From SZUA-368 sp028533045 (GTDB lineage: Bacteria > Spirochaetota > Spirochaetia > DSM-2461): 64,000 nt of DNA. The number at the start of each line of letters is the position of its first letter. The stretch's first letter is position 1. A program made the translations under genes and the position numbers. The stretch covers positions 1-64,000 of the forward strand of contig JBNAIG010000035.1 of assembly GCA_050031985.1 (NCBI GenBank), in the 5' to 3' direction. Below the pieces are notes generated by a model. It worked only from the letters and a program-made list of their open reading frames with translations, was not told where the DNA came from and did not search any database. Below, piece by piece: positions 31,932 through 40,618 of the stretch.

Positions 31932-34187
31932 TTATTTGTTTTCCGAGGCGTAGTAGTTAATCAAACAACCTTCGGTTACAATTTTTCGTTCGCCCTCTGT
32001 GAAGTTGGGAAGCTTGAGGGTAATCTCTTCTCCGCCGACTATCTGGGCTTTTACTTCTTCCGCACCGCTTACAACGGCTTCTCTAACATCCTTAACGAGG
32101 ATAGTGGAGTTTACGGTAAACTTGGGAGCGTCCGCTTCATCAACAATAAAGGGCAGCATTCCCCAGTTAATAACATTGCTTCGGTAACGCTTGGTAGCGT
32201 AGTCCTGAGCGATGTTGGCCCATCCGCCCAGTACTTTCTGTACCGAGGCCGCCTGTTCACGGGCAGAACCGTCACCGGGCTTAACCGCATACACAAGGCT
32301 TCCCAGGGAACAACTCTTGAGGAGGGCTTCATCTGCGGCCGGGTAGAGCTCTTTGGCGTAAGTCATAAGAGCTGCCACTTCGTCCTTTCCCGCTTCTCCG
32401 GCAAGCCACTTAACTCGTCGTTTTTCCATGGCATGAATCTCTTTGGCTCTTCCCACATATTCCGGATCCTTTCTTCCCAGGGCAAATTCGGCCAGGCGAA
32501 GGGGATTGGAACGGTAGGAGGAGGTTTCACCGGAAGGAATCAACTCATCGGTGGTAGTTACCGGGTCGGTAATATAAGATGCTACGTTAAGGAGCAGGTT
32601 GTCGGTTAAACCGATCATCTGGGGCCAGTCCTTAATGTTAGGGCCGTAAATCAGTTCTGTTTCCGGTTTGGCCTTGCCCCATCCGTTATAGCAGCGGTTG
32701 TCGTAGATAGAACCGTCGTACTTATAGTTACCCTTAGGTTCGGCTCCTGTTACAACATCTGTAGCGGAAGTCAGCACACCGCCGTTCGCAGCCGTAGCGG
32801 CAATGGAACGGGCGTCCATAAGGGCTACTGCGGAAGACTGGCCGTCGCCGGGCTTGGAACCGTCCCGGTTGGGAAAGTTTCTTGTGGCGTGGCGAATACT
32901 GAAGCCGTTGTTACGGGGGGTATCTCCCGCACCAAAGCAGGGGCCGCAGAAGGCGGATCTAACAACAACGCCGGACTTCATCAGCTCCCCAATGGCTCCG
33001 TCTTCAATCAAACCGGCGTAAACCGGCTGGCTGGAAGGGTAGGCGCTCATGGTAAAGCTGCCCGAACCAATAAACTTGTCCTTCATAATATCCGCAGCAA
33101 CAATGAGGTTCTCATAGGTACCGCCGGAACAACCCACGATACTGGCCTGATCTACCTGAAGCTTGCCGTCGATCACTTTGGACTGAAGGTCCAGAGCGCC
33201 CTTGGGGTAACCCAGGTTTTCAACGGAGTATTTTTCCACCGCTTCCAGGAAGGGCTTGGGATCGGCGGCCACTTCTCTTACGGTAAAGACGTTGCTGGGA
33301 TGGAAGGGAAGGGCGATCATGGGCTCAATCTGGCTCAGGTCAACCTTAATCAGTCCGTCATACTCCGCATCCTCCGCAGGAGTCAGTTCTTTATACTCTT
33401 CGGGGCGTCCGTGGAGTTCGTACCAGTCCTTAACCTTTTCGTCGGTAGACCAAATAGAACTAAGACAGGTCGTCTCCGTTGTCATTACATCAATGCCGTT
33501 ACGGTAGTCTACGCTCAGACCGGCCACACCGGGGCCTACGAATTCCATAACCTTGTTCTTAACAAAGTCGGGGGCAAATACCTTACCAATAATGGCCAGG
33601 GCTACGTCCATGGGGCCCACACCGGGCTTGGGAGCTCCTTCCAGGTATACGGCGATAACATCGGGGGTGGCCACGTCGTAGGTTCGGCCCAGAAGCTGTT
33701 TAACCAACTCCGGTCCCCCTTCTCCCATGGCCATGGTTCCCAAGCCGCCGTAGCGGGTGTGACTGTCCGACCCCAGGATCATCTTACCACAGCCCGCCAG
33801 GATTTCCCGGTTGAACTGGTGAATAACTGCCTGGTGGGCGGGCACGAAGATACCTCCGTACTTTTCCGCTGCGGAAAGACCAAAGCGGTGGTCGTCCTCG
33901 TTAATTGTTCCCCCTACGGCGCAGAGGGAGTTATGACAATTGGTCAAAACATAGGGAATGGGGAATTTTTCCAGTCCCGAAGCACGGGCCGTCTGAATAA
34001 TCCCTACATAGGTAATATCGTGTGACGCCAGGGCGTCGAACTTGATTTTCATCAGTTTAGGATCGTCCGAAGTGTTATGGGCATCCAGAATCCCGGCGGC
34101 CAGAGTTCCCTTACGGTTTCCGTTGGCTCCTTCCTTGATTTCAAGTCCCTTTGAGATGACTACTTTCTTGTCAAATAACTCAACCAT
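31932..34187 (-). CDS. Aconitase-family hydratase (YbhJ-like)
   Basis: A 751-residue enzyme of the aconitase superfamily, probably a [4Fe-4S] dehydratase. The cluster ligands are placed as in aconitase: one Cys near 353 and CGPC near 413-416 (AFCGPCFGAGD). But the first ligand lies in VGCSGGTYEN where canonical aconitases have G-S-C-T-N-S, so substrate contacts differ. In length and this variation it resembles the E. coli YbhJ-type putative hydratases more than AcnA or AcnB, and the substrate is uncertain. ATG at 34187 is preferred to 34214 because AAGGAG (34206-34201) precedes it. It lies 53 bases downstream of the PurF-like gene. Confidence 0.8.
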   Translation of the reverse strand: MVELFDKKVVISKGLEIKEGANGNRKGTLAAGILDAHNTSDDPKLMKIKFDALASHDITYVGIIQTARASGLEKFPIPYVLTNCHNSLCAVGGTINEDDHRFGLSAAEKYGGIFVPAHQAVIHQFNREILAGCGKMILGSDSHTRYGGLGTMAMGEGGPELVKQLLGRTYDVATPDVIAVYLEGAPKPGVGPMDVALAIIGKVFAPDFVKNKVMEFVGPGVAGLSVDYRNGIDVMTTETTCLSSIWSTDEKVKDWYELHGRPEEYKELTPAEDAEYDGLIKVDLSQIEPMIALPFHPSNVFTVREVAADPKPFLEAVEKYSVENLGYPKGALDLQSKVIDGKLQVDQASIVGCSGGTYENLIVAADIMKDKFIGSGSFTMSAYPSSQPVYAGLIEDGAIGELMKSGVVVRSAFCGPCFGAGDTPRNNGFSIRHATRNFPNRDGSKPGDGQSSAVALMDARSIAATAANGGVLTSATDVVTGAEPKGNYKYDGSIYDNRCYNGWGKAKPETELIYGPNIKDWPQMIGLTDNLLLNVASYITDPVTTTDELIPSGETSSYRSNPLRLAEFALGRKDPEYVGRAKEIHAMEKRRVKWLAGEAGKDEVAALMTYAKELYPAADEALLKSCSLGSLVYAVKPGDGSAREQAASVQKVLGGWANIAQDYATKRYRSNVINWGMLPFIVDEADAPKFTVNSTILVKDVREAVVSGAEEVKAQIVGGEEITLKLPNFTEGERKIVTEGCLINYYASENK

Positions 34188-34240
34188 ATTATATTGTTTT
34201 CTCCTTAATACCATTATTTACGTACAATTGCTGCCTGCTG

Positions 34241-36139
34241 TTAATAGGCTCGCTTGTTGTTCTTTTCCACGTAGTTGATAAAAGCCGTATTGACGACTTT
34301 GTTACCGCCGGGGGTGGGGTAGTCTCCGCTAAAGTACCAATCCCCCTGGTCGTCGGGACAGGCTTTATGCAGTCCTTCTATGCTTTGGTAAAGAATCTCT
34401 ACCTTCGCTTTCATATCCACCGGCTTCATAAGGTCACCAATGCGGTCGGAAATCTCCTGGTCCGTAAAAGGGGCATAGATCTCTTTCACATGGTTTACCG
34501 TCTCTTCCTTGGGAAGGTTTTCCTGTTCCTTACACTTGCGGTATACCTCATCAATGACAGATTGCCGTCCCGACTCCTTAAGAAGGGAAATGGCCGCCTG
34601 GAAGGCGATAAAGTCACCGAGCCGAGCCATATCGATACCGTAACAGTCGGGGTAACGGATTTGAGGAGCCGAAGAAACAACCACAATTTTCTTGGGGCCC
34701 AATCGGTCCAACATCTTAAGGATACTCTGCTTAAGAGTGGTTCCCCGTACAATGGAGTCGTCAATAATAACCAGGTTGTCTATGCCCTTGCGAATGACAC
34801 CGTATGTTACGTCGTAAACGTGGGCCACCATATTGTCCCGCCCTTCATCCTGGGCAATAAAGGTTCGGAGCTTAATATCTTTAATGGCGATTTTTTCGAT
34901 TCGCGGCTTTCGCATAAGAAGCTTATCGAGCTGTTTCTCTTTAATTGGATTGTCCCGGTCCAGAAGAAGGGCTTTCTTTTCTTCATAAAGATGCTTTTCA
35001 AGGCCCTCATTCATCCCAAAGAAGGCAACTTCCGCCGTATTGGGAATAAAGGAAAAAACCGTATTGTCCACATCGTTATCCACCATTTTTATGATGCTCG
35101 GCACAAGCAGTTCGCCCAGTTTCTTTCTTTCCTTATAAATATCCTGGTCTCCCCCGCGGGAGAAATAGATACGTTCAAAGGAGCAGGACTTCTTTTCCTG
35201 GGGAGCCCGAATCTCTTCCATGCTGATTCGGCCGTCCTTCTTGACAATAAGACCTTTGCCGGGGGGCAGAGGTTTAACTTCATCGGTAGGGACATTCATA
35301 ACCGTCTGAATTACAGGGCGCTCACTGGCGGCTACCATAATTTCATCATCAATATAGTAGTAACAGGGGCGGATGCCCCAGGGGTCGCGCATAATAAAGG
35401 CATCCCCGTGACCAATCATTCCGCCAATTACATAACCCCCGTCCCAGCGCTTGCAGGACTCCTGCAGGATCTTACCTACATTCAAGGATTTGCAAATCTT
35501 CTCTGTAATTTCCCGGTTGGAGAGGCCCTCTTTTTTGAATTTCTCAAATTCAGTCTGATTTTCCCTATCCAGGAAGTGGCCAATCTTTTCGAGAATGGTT
35601 ACCGTATCGTTGTAGTTGTTAGGCTGCTGGCCCAGTTCAATGAGAGTAGAGAAAAGCTCCGATACATTGGTAAGGTTAAAGTTTCCCGCCACAACCAGGT
35701 TTCTTGAACTCCAGTTATTTTCCCGCATAACCGGGTGGCAGTTTTCTATATTGTTCCGGCCAAAAGTACCGTAACGCAGGTGACCCATAAGGAGCTCCGC
35801 TGCAAAGTCCACGTTTTCCTTGGCCCAGTCGGCCACATTGGCACCCTCAGGACAGGGCCCCGCCGTCTGCTGCTTTCTATTAATTTCGTCAAAGACTTCC
35901 TTAATAGGGTTGGAGCCGTTGGACCGGCTGCGGTGAAAGTACTTTTTCCCGGGGGATACATCGAATTTTACGGAGGCAACGCCCGCCCCGTCCTGGCCCC
36001 GGTTATGCTGTTTTTCCATAAGCAAATATAGTTTTTGCAAACCGTATTTCCAGGTTCCGTACTTTTCCTGATAATATTCAAGCGGTTTTAGGAGCCGAAT
36101 CATGGCTATCCCGCATTCGTGTTTGATGGCTTCACTCAT
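34241..36139 (-). CDS. Amidophosphoribosyltransferase-like protein (PurF family, enlarged)
   Basis: A 632-residue protein with an N-terminal class II glutaminase (nucleophile candidate C9 in HECGIAM, preceded by a short propeptide-like stretch, and QHNRGQDGAG) and a C-terminal phosphoribosyltransferase domain with the PRPP motif VIIDDSIVRGTT near 456-467, followed by SSAPQIRYPDCYGIDM as in PurF. PurF makes phosphoribosylamine, the first purine intermediate. Typical PurF is about 470-505 residues; the extra length is spread through the middle and the C-terminal 100 residues. Long PurF-like proteins of this size are known from Bacteroidetes-type genomes. The start lies 7 bases from a -10 box, so its mRNA may be leaderless. 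Confidence 0.82.
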   Translation of the reverse strand: MSEAIKHECGIAMIRLLKPLEYYQEKYGTWKYGLQKLYLLMEKQHNRGQDGAGVASVKFDVSPGKKYFHRSRSNGSNPIKEVFDEINRKQQTAGPCPEGANVADWAKENVDFAAELLMGHLRYGTFGRNNIENCHPVMRENNWSSRNLVVAGNFNLTNVSELFSTLIELGQQPNNYNDTVTILEKIGHFLDRENQTEFEKFKKEGLSNREITEKICKSLNVGKILQESCKRWDGGYVIGGMIGHGDAFIMRDPWGIRPCYYYIDDEIMVAASERPVIQTVMNVPTDEVKPLPPGKGLIVKKDGRISMEEIRAPQEKKSCSFERIYFSRGGDQDIYKERKKLGELLVPSIIKMVDNDVDNTVFSFIPNTAEVAFFGMNEGLEKHLYEEKKALLLDRDNPIKEKQLDKLLMRKPRIEKIAIKDIKLRTFIAQDEGRDNMVAHVYDVTYGVIRKGIDNLVIIDDSIVRGTTLKQSILKMLDRLGPKKIVVVSSAPQIRYPDCYGIDMARLGDFIAFQAAISLLKESGRQSVIDEVYRKCKEQENLPKEETVNHVKEIYAPFTDQEISDRIGDLMKPVDMKAKVEILYQSIEGLHKACPDDQGDWYFSGDYPTPGGNKVVNTAFINYVEKNNKRAY

Positions 36140-36146
36140 GGGCCTT

Positions 36147-36175
36147 ATAATAGAGAAAGAGGAGAGGATTTACAA
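36147..36175 (-). promoter_or_regulatory. Candidate promoter of the PurF-like/hydratase operon
   Basis: On the minus strand: TTGTAA, 17-base spacer, TATTAT, then 7 bases to the ATG at 36139. It is back to back with the PPDK promoter, with 14 bases between the two -35 boxes. Confidence 0.6.
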
Positions 36176-36189
36176 GACTCAACTTTTTG

Positions 36190-36218
36190 TTGACAACCCC
36201 CCGACCATGGCCTAACAT
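36190..36218 (+). promoter_or_regulatory. Promoter of ppdK
   Basis: A perfect TTGACA, a 17-base spacer and TAACAT, about 50 bases before the ATG at 36268. It lies inside the longest open frame of ppdK, which supports the shorter start. Confidence 0.68.
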
Positions 36219-36267
36219 TTTAACAGACGTTTACTACGTTAATTCACTAAAAGAGAGGGACGAGGTT

Positions 36268-38931
36268 ATGGAAAAGAAACATGTATATTTCTTTGGTAAT
36301 GGCAAGGCAGAGGGTAGAGCCGAAATGAAGGCTTTTCTCGGCGGTAAAGGTGCAAACCTGGCGGAGATGACCAATCTGGGCATTCCCGTCCCTCCCGGTT
36401 TTACTATTAGTACAGGGACTTGCGAGATCTATTACCAGAATAACCAGTCCTTTCCCAAACGCATCGTTGACGAGGTGGAAGACCATCTTCATCGTCTGGA
36501 AAAAAACATGGGTAAAGTCCTGGGCGACGCCAACGACCCCCTTCTTGTTTCGGTCCGTTCCGGAGCCGCTATTTCCATGCCCGGTATGATGGATACGGTT
36601 CTGAACCTGGGGCTCAATGAAAAAGCCGTGGACGGTATAGCCAAAAATACGGGAAATATCCGTTTTGCCTGGGACGCTTACCGCCGGTTTATCCAGATGT
36701 TCGGGGACGTGGTAAAAGGCATTCCTCACAGTGAATTCGAAGAAGCCCTGGATTCGGTTAAGAAAGCCAAAGGGGTGGAAGACGATGTGGACCTTGATGC
36801 GGAAGACCTCAAGGTTGTTGTAGAGAAATATAAGGTTGTTTATAAGAAAGCTGTGGGAACCGATTTTCCCCAGGATCCCAAGGTTCAGCTTTGGGAAGCG
36901 ATCGATGCGGTTTTTGGTTCCTGGAATAACGAACGGGCCATCAAATACCGTCAAATCAATAAAATTGAAGGTCTTCTGGGAACGGCCGTAAACGTTCAGT
37001 CCATGGTATTCGGTAACTGGTCCGACGACTCCGGTACGGGTGTCTGTTTTTCACGGGATCCCTCCACCGGGGAAAAATACTTCTTTGGCGAGTACCTTAT
37101 GAACGCCCAGGGAGAGGATGTGGTTGCCGGTATCCGTACACCATCCTCCATCACGGACCTGGAAAAAAACAACGCCGCCGTATACAAACAGCTCGTTGAT
37201 ATTAAAGACCGACTGGAAGCCCACTATAACGATATGCAGGACATGGAATTCACCATTCAGGAAAGTCAGCTCTACCTTCTCCAAACGAGAAACGGTAAGC
37301 GAACCGGGCCGGCCGCTGTACGAATGGCCGTGGAAATGGTTTATGAAGGTCTTATCGATAAGGATACCGCTGTAAACCGCATTACTCCGGAACAGCTGGA
37401 CCATCTCCTCCATCCCATGATTAACGGTAAAGTAAAAAACAGCCTTACAGAAATCGCTAAAGGACTTAATGCCTCTCCCGGGGCAGCCTGCGGCCAAATC
37501 GTATTTACCGCCGACGAAGCGGAAAAATGGGTGGACGATGGCAAGAAAGTTCTCCTCGTAAGAAAGGATACAAGCCCCGAAGACATCGGCGGTATGCATG
37601 TGGCCCAGGGTATCTTAACCAGTACCGGCGGGATGACCAGCCACGCCGCCGTTGTTGCACGCGGTATGGGGACGCCCTGTGTGGCCGGCTGTAAAGAGCT
37701 GATTATCAGCGAAAAAGATAAGACCCTTAAAATTGGTAGTAAAACCTACAAAGAAGGGGACGAACTCTCTATTGACGGTTCTGACGGAGCTGTTTACGAC
37801 GGAATTATTCCTCTGGAATCGCCTGAAATTTCCGGTAACCTCCACAAACTTCTTGAGTGGTCCGACGAAATTGCCGCTTCGGGCAAGAGAAAAGATGTGG
37901 TTGACGGTTTCCAGGTACGAGCCAATGCGGACCAGCCCGCCGATGCGGCCATGGCCCTGAAGTTCGGCGCCACAGGAATCGGCCTCTGCCGTACGGAACA
38001 CATGTTCTTTGACGAAGAAAAACTGGAAAAGTTTCGTATCATGATCGTAGCGGACAGCCTGGATGAGCGTAAAACAGCTCTCAAGGACATCCTCAAGCTT
38101 CAGACTGTCGACTTTGAAGAGATCTTTCGCATCATGGACGGTAAGCCCGTAAATATCCGCCTTCTCGATCCTCCTCTTCATGAGTTCGTTCCCCACACGG
38201 AACGGGAAACGGAAGCCCTGGCCAAGGCAACCGGCAAGGACCCTAAGAAACTGGAAGAGAGAATCTCCTCCCTCCATGAGCTCAATCCTATGTTGGGACA
38301 CAGGGGGTGCCGATTGGGTATCACCTATCCGGAAATCTACGATATGCAGGTGGAAGCTATCATCAACGCTGCCGTTCAAGTTGCTTCGGAAGGTAAAAAG
38401 GTCCTGCCCGAAATTATGATACCCCTCGTAGGAACAGTAAATGAGCTGGCTCCCCTTAGGGCCAATGCGGAAGCAATTATAGAAAAGGTTCTCTCCGATA
38501 AGAGAGCGACGATCGATTATAAGTTGGGGACCATGATCGAAATTCCCCGAGCCGCCTTAACGGCCGATGAGATAGCCCGCCATGCGGACTACTTCTCCTT
38601 TGGGACAAACGACCTGACCCAGATGACCTTTGGCTACAGCCGTGACGATGTGAATGGTTTTCTCCCGGACTATCTGGATCAGAAAATCCTTAAAGACGAT
38701 CCCTTCCAGACTCTGGATCAGACCGGCGTGGGCCAACTGGTAAATATGGCCGTAGAAAAGGGCCGCAAGACCAAAGCAAAACTCAAAACAAGTATTTGTG
38801 GTGAACACGGGGGAGACCCGGCTTCCATTGAGTTCTGCTATCGGGCCGGTCTTAACGTGGTGTCCTGTTCACCCTTTAGGGTTCCCATCGCCCGATTGGC
38901 CGCCGCACAGGCCGTTTTAAAGAATAAATAG
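36268..38931 (+). CDS. ppdK: Pyruvate, phosphate dikinase
   Basis: An 887-residue cytosolic enzyme that interconverts pyruvate, ATP and phosphate with phosphoenolpyruvate, AMP and pyrophosphate; in anaerobes it often works in glycolysis with pyrophosphate. The N-terminal ATP-grasp domain begins with FLGGKGANLAEM. The swivelling domain carries the phosphorylated His459 in GGMTSHAAVVARG. The C-terminal PEP-binding TIM barrel ends with the catalytic Cys844 in ICGEHGGDP. The length is standard for the family. ATG at 36268 with GAGG upstream is chosen because an in-frame start at 36187 overlaps the promoter and encodes a non-conserved extension. A terminator follows the gene, so it is probably monocistronic. 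Confidence 0.96.
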   Translation: MEKKHVYFFGNGKAEGRAEMKAFLGGKGANLAEMTNLGIPVPPGFTISTGTCEIYYQNNQSFPKRIVDEVEDHLHRLEKNMGKVLGDANDPLLVSVRSGAAISMPGMMDTVLNLGLNEKAVDGIAKNTGNIRFAWDAYRRFIQMFGDVVKGIPHSEFEEALDSVKKAKGVEDDVDLDAEDLKVVVEKYKVVYKKAVGTDFPQDPKVQLWEAIDAVFGSWNNERAIKYRQINKIEGLLGTAVNVQSMVFGNWSDDSGTGVCFSRDPSTGEKYFFGEYLMNAQGEDVVAGIRTPSSITDLEKNNAAVYKQLVDIKDRLEAHYNDMQDMEFTIQESQLYLLQTRNGKRTGPAAVRMAVEMVYEGLIDKDTAVNRITPEQLDHLLHPMINGKVKNSLTEIAKGLNASPGAACGQIVFTADEAEKWVDDGKKVLLVRKDTSPEDIGGMHVAQGILTSTGGMTSHAAVVARGMGTPCVAGCKELIISEKDKTLKIGSKTYKEGDELSIDGSDGAVYDGIIPLESPEISGNLHKLLEWSDEIAASGKRKDVVDGFQVRANADQPADAAMALKFGATGIGLCRTEHMFFDEEKLEKFRIMIVADSLDERKTALKDILKLQTVDFEEIFRIMDGKPVNIRLLDPPLHEFVPHTERETEALAKATGKDPKKLEERISSLHELNPMLGHRGCRLGITYPEIYDMQVEAIINAAVQVASEGKKVLPEIMIPLVGTVNELAPLRANAEAIIEKVLSDKRATIDYKLGTMIEIPRAALTADEIARHADYFSFGTNDLTQMTFGYSRDDVNGFLPDYLDQKILKDDPFQTLDQTGVGQLVNMAVEKGRKTKAKLKTSICGEHGGDPASIEFCYRAGLNVVSCSPFRVPIARLAAAQAVLKNK

Positions 38932-38959
38932 TATTTTGTAGCCAAAAAAGTTTAGGAAT

Positions 38960-38992
38960 ACGCCTCTATCCCGGTGGTAGAGGCGTTTTTTT
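38960..38992 (+). terminator. Rho-independent terminator of ppdK
   Basis: A 10-bp stem made of ACGCCTCTA-type arms (38960-38968 with 38978-38986), a short loop and a run of seven T, 29 bases after the stop codon. Confidence 0.88.
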
Positions 38993-39076
38993 AAAAATTA
39001 TACCAAATGGCACCTGTCTTGATAATGAAATGTTGTTATACTTATTAAAAAGCTAACAATGGAAAAGGAGTTCTAT

Positions 39077-39607
39077 ATGAAGTTTGAAGAAATGGATGAA
39101 CGAATCCAGAGTCACATAATTAAAAATGTTCTTAAACCTTCCGGTCTGGAAGATAATGACATAAATAAAGAGATGATGGCCACTGCCTGGTTTAACAAGG
39201 AAGAAGCCTTCATGTCACAGTTGGACAGCCTGGGAATGGAAGAAGTGGAAACCCTGGAAGCGGGGGAAGCCAAAGCAGCCCTGGCCTTAACCTTTTCCGG
39301 CTCTCTTATCGGTATCGGTCCCATGGAAGGGGAGCACCGCCAGGTTATCTATTCGAGCATCGGCATGAGACGGGACGTTCCCAATCAGGCTGTCTCCGAC
39401 AACTCTTCCATCAAGAACGATCTTAAAACCGGTGATGAGGCCCATTTTGACGGCGGCCCCATAGTTAAGAGTTCCCCCCTCTACAAAATCGCCGTAATTA
39501 AAGATGATGTTCTCCCCATTGAGGATCAGCGGGAAACCATCAGTGAAGCCACAAGAATCATTACCGAAGAATTCGTAGATGTGAATAAAACGGTAATTAT
39601 CGAATAA
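39077..39607 (+). CDS. Conserved-looking hypothetical protein upstream of phosphatase/kinase genes
   Basis: A 176-residue soluble protein, acidic, without signal peptide or membrane segment. It appears to hold an alpha/beta domain with AALALTFSGSLIGIGP and YSSIGMRRDVPNQAVSD as its most striking parts. No family recognised. ATG at 39077 is chosen over 39059 because AAAAGGAG lies 6-7 bases before it. It ends 2 bases before the metallophosphatase gene and is thus the likely first gene of the phospho-signalling operon. A role in that pathway is inferred only from position. Confidence 0.7.
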   Translation: MKFEEMDERIQSHIIKNVLKPSGLEDNDINKEMMATAWFNKEEAFMSQLDSLGMEEVETLEAGEAKAALALTFSGSLIGIGPMEGEHRQVIYSSIGMRRDVPNQAVSDNSSIKNDLKTGDEAHFDGGPIVKSSPLYKIAVIKDDVLPIEDQRETISEATRIITEEFVDVNKTVIIE

Positions 39608-39609
39608 AT

Positions 39610-40617
39610 ATGGCTGATAATTTTGCGACTCTGATTAAAACCCTGGAGCGCTATGCCAACCTCAAGACAATTCCGCCCCGGGATCAGCTGGAAGATCTGG
39701 TCGCTTCGGTGACCTTTCTTCTCAATAATGAAAATCCCCTTGTCCGCCCCCTGGATGAGGATGAAATCTCCGGGGGGCTGATTGTCCTCCGTGAAGATAT
39801 TCCCACCCTGGTTATTCCCGACATTCACGGAAGGCGCGACTTTGTCATGAATTTTCTTAACTGGAACTACGGTCCCGGCCCTGTTCTGGAAGGATTAATC
39901 AAGGATGAACTGCAGGTTGTTTGTGTGGGTGACGGATTTCACACGGAAAAAAGGGGAGCCCTCCGTTGGCAGGAAGCTTTCCAGGAGTACGCCCTGGGAT
40001 TTAAACGTCACCGACATATGGACAGGGAAATGGCCGATAGTATGGGCGTTATGGCTATGATAATGCTCCTTAAGCGTTCTTTTCCCGACAATTTTCATTT
40101 TCTTAAAGGAAATCATGAAAATATCAAGAATGAAAATAACCACTCCGACCGCTCCTTTGGTAAATACGCCTATGAAGGAGCCATGGTGCGCGAGTGGGTG
40201 GAAATCTTCCTGGGAGAGGAGTTTCTTGATGAGTGGAGTGCCTTTGAGCAGTCCCTTCCTCTTTTTGTGATTGGCGAAAACTTTCTTGTCTCCCATGCGG
40301 AACCGCTCAAGTTTCACAGCAGAGAGGAAATTGTTAATTTTAGAGAAGACCGAACCGTCTCCTTTGACTTTAGCTGGACCGGCAACGATCAGTCCGAACC
40401 GGGGACTGTGGAGGCTATGTTAAAAGAATATTTGCCGGGAAAAGAGAAGACTTTTTACTTTGGCGGTCACAGGCCGGTACAGAATCTGTTCCAGACAAGA
40501 GCCGGCGGCCGTTATGTACAAATACACAATCCCGAGAAAGACATTGTGGCTCTTTTGGAGCCCGGTGAAGTGATAGAATTGGAAAAAGTAGTTAAAGAAC
40601 TGAAACGAGAGGACTAA
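39610..40617 (+). CDS. Calcineurin-like metallophosphatase (PPP-type)
   Basis: A 335-residue phosphoesterase with the two-metal signature in order: PDIHGR (about residues 71-76), GDGFHTEKRG (about 111-120) in the place of GDxxDRG, KGNHENI (about 174-180), and a later SHAEPLKF and GGHRP histidine pair. These are the metal ligands of PPP-family protein phosphatases and related enzymes. Directly upstream of a Ser/Thr kinase with a 1-base gap, it is most likely the phosphatase that reverses that kinase, although nucleotide or other phosphoester substrates are possible. No signal peptide, so cytoplasmic. Confidence 0.82.
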   Translation: MADNFATLIKTLERYANLKTIPPRDQLEDLVASVTFLLNNENPLVRPLDEDEISGGLIVLREDIPTLVIPDIHGRRDFVMNFLNWNYGPGPVLEGLIKDELQVVCVGDGFHTEKRGALRWQEAFQEYALGFKRHRHMDREMADSMGVMAMIMLLKRSFPDNFHFLKGNHENIKNENNHSDRSFGKYAYEGAMVREWVEIFLGEEFLDEWSAFEQSLPLFVIGENFLVSHAEPLKFHSREEIVNFREDRTVSFDFSWTGNDQSEPGTVEAMLKEYLPGKEKTFYFGGHRPVQNLFQTRAGGRYVQIHNPEKDIVALLEPGEVIELEKVVKELKRED

Positions 40618-40618
40618 G

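Noticed and set aside
32889..34025. Long 378-codon open frame antisense to the hydratase gene
   Set aside because: It is a mirror of a conserved coding sequence, has no family motif and no ribosome-binding site, and the opposite strand encodes a clear aconitase-family protein.
34367..35707. 446-codon open frame antisense to the PurF-like gene
   Set aside because: It has no recognisable domain and covers the conserved PurF motifs on the other strand; it is a shadow of codon bias.
36187..36267. 27-codon N-terminal extension of PPDK
   Set aside because: It overlaps a good promoter (36190-36218), lacks a ribosome-binding site and encodes residues not typical of PPDK.
39019..39042. TTGATA and TATACT upstream of the hypothetical gene at 39077 as a promoter
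   Set aside because: The spacer is only 12 bases, too short for a sigma70 promoter.
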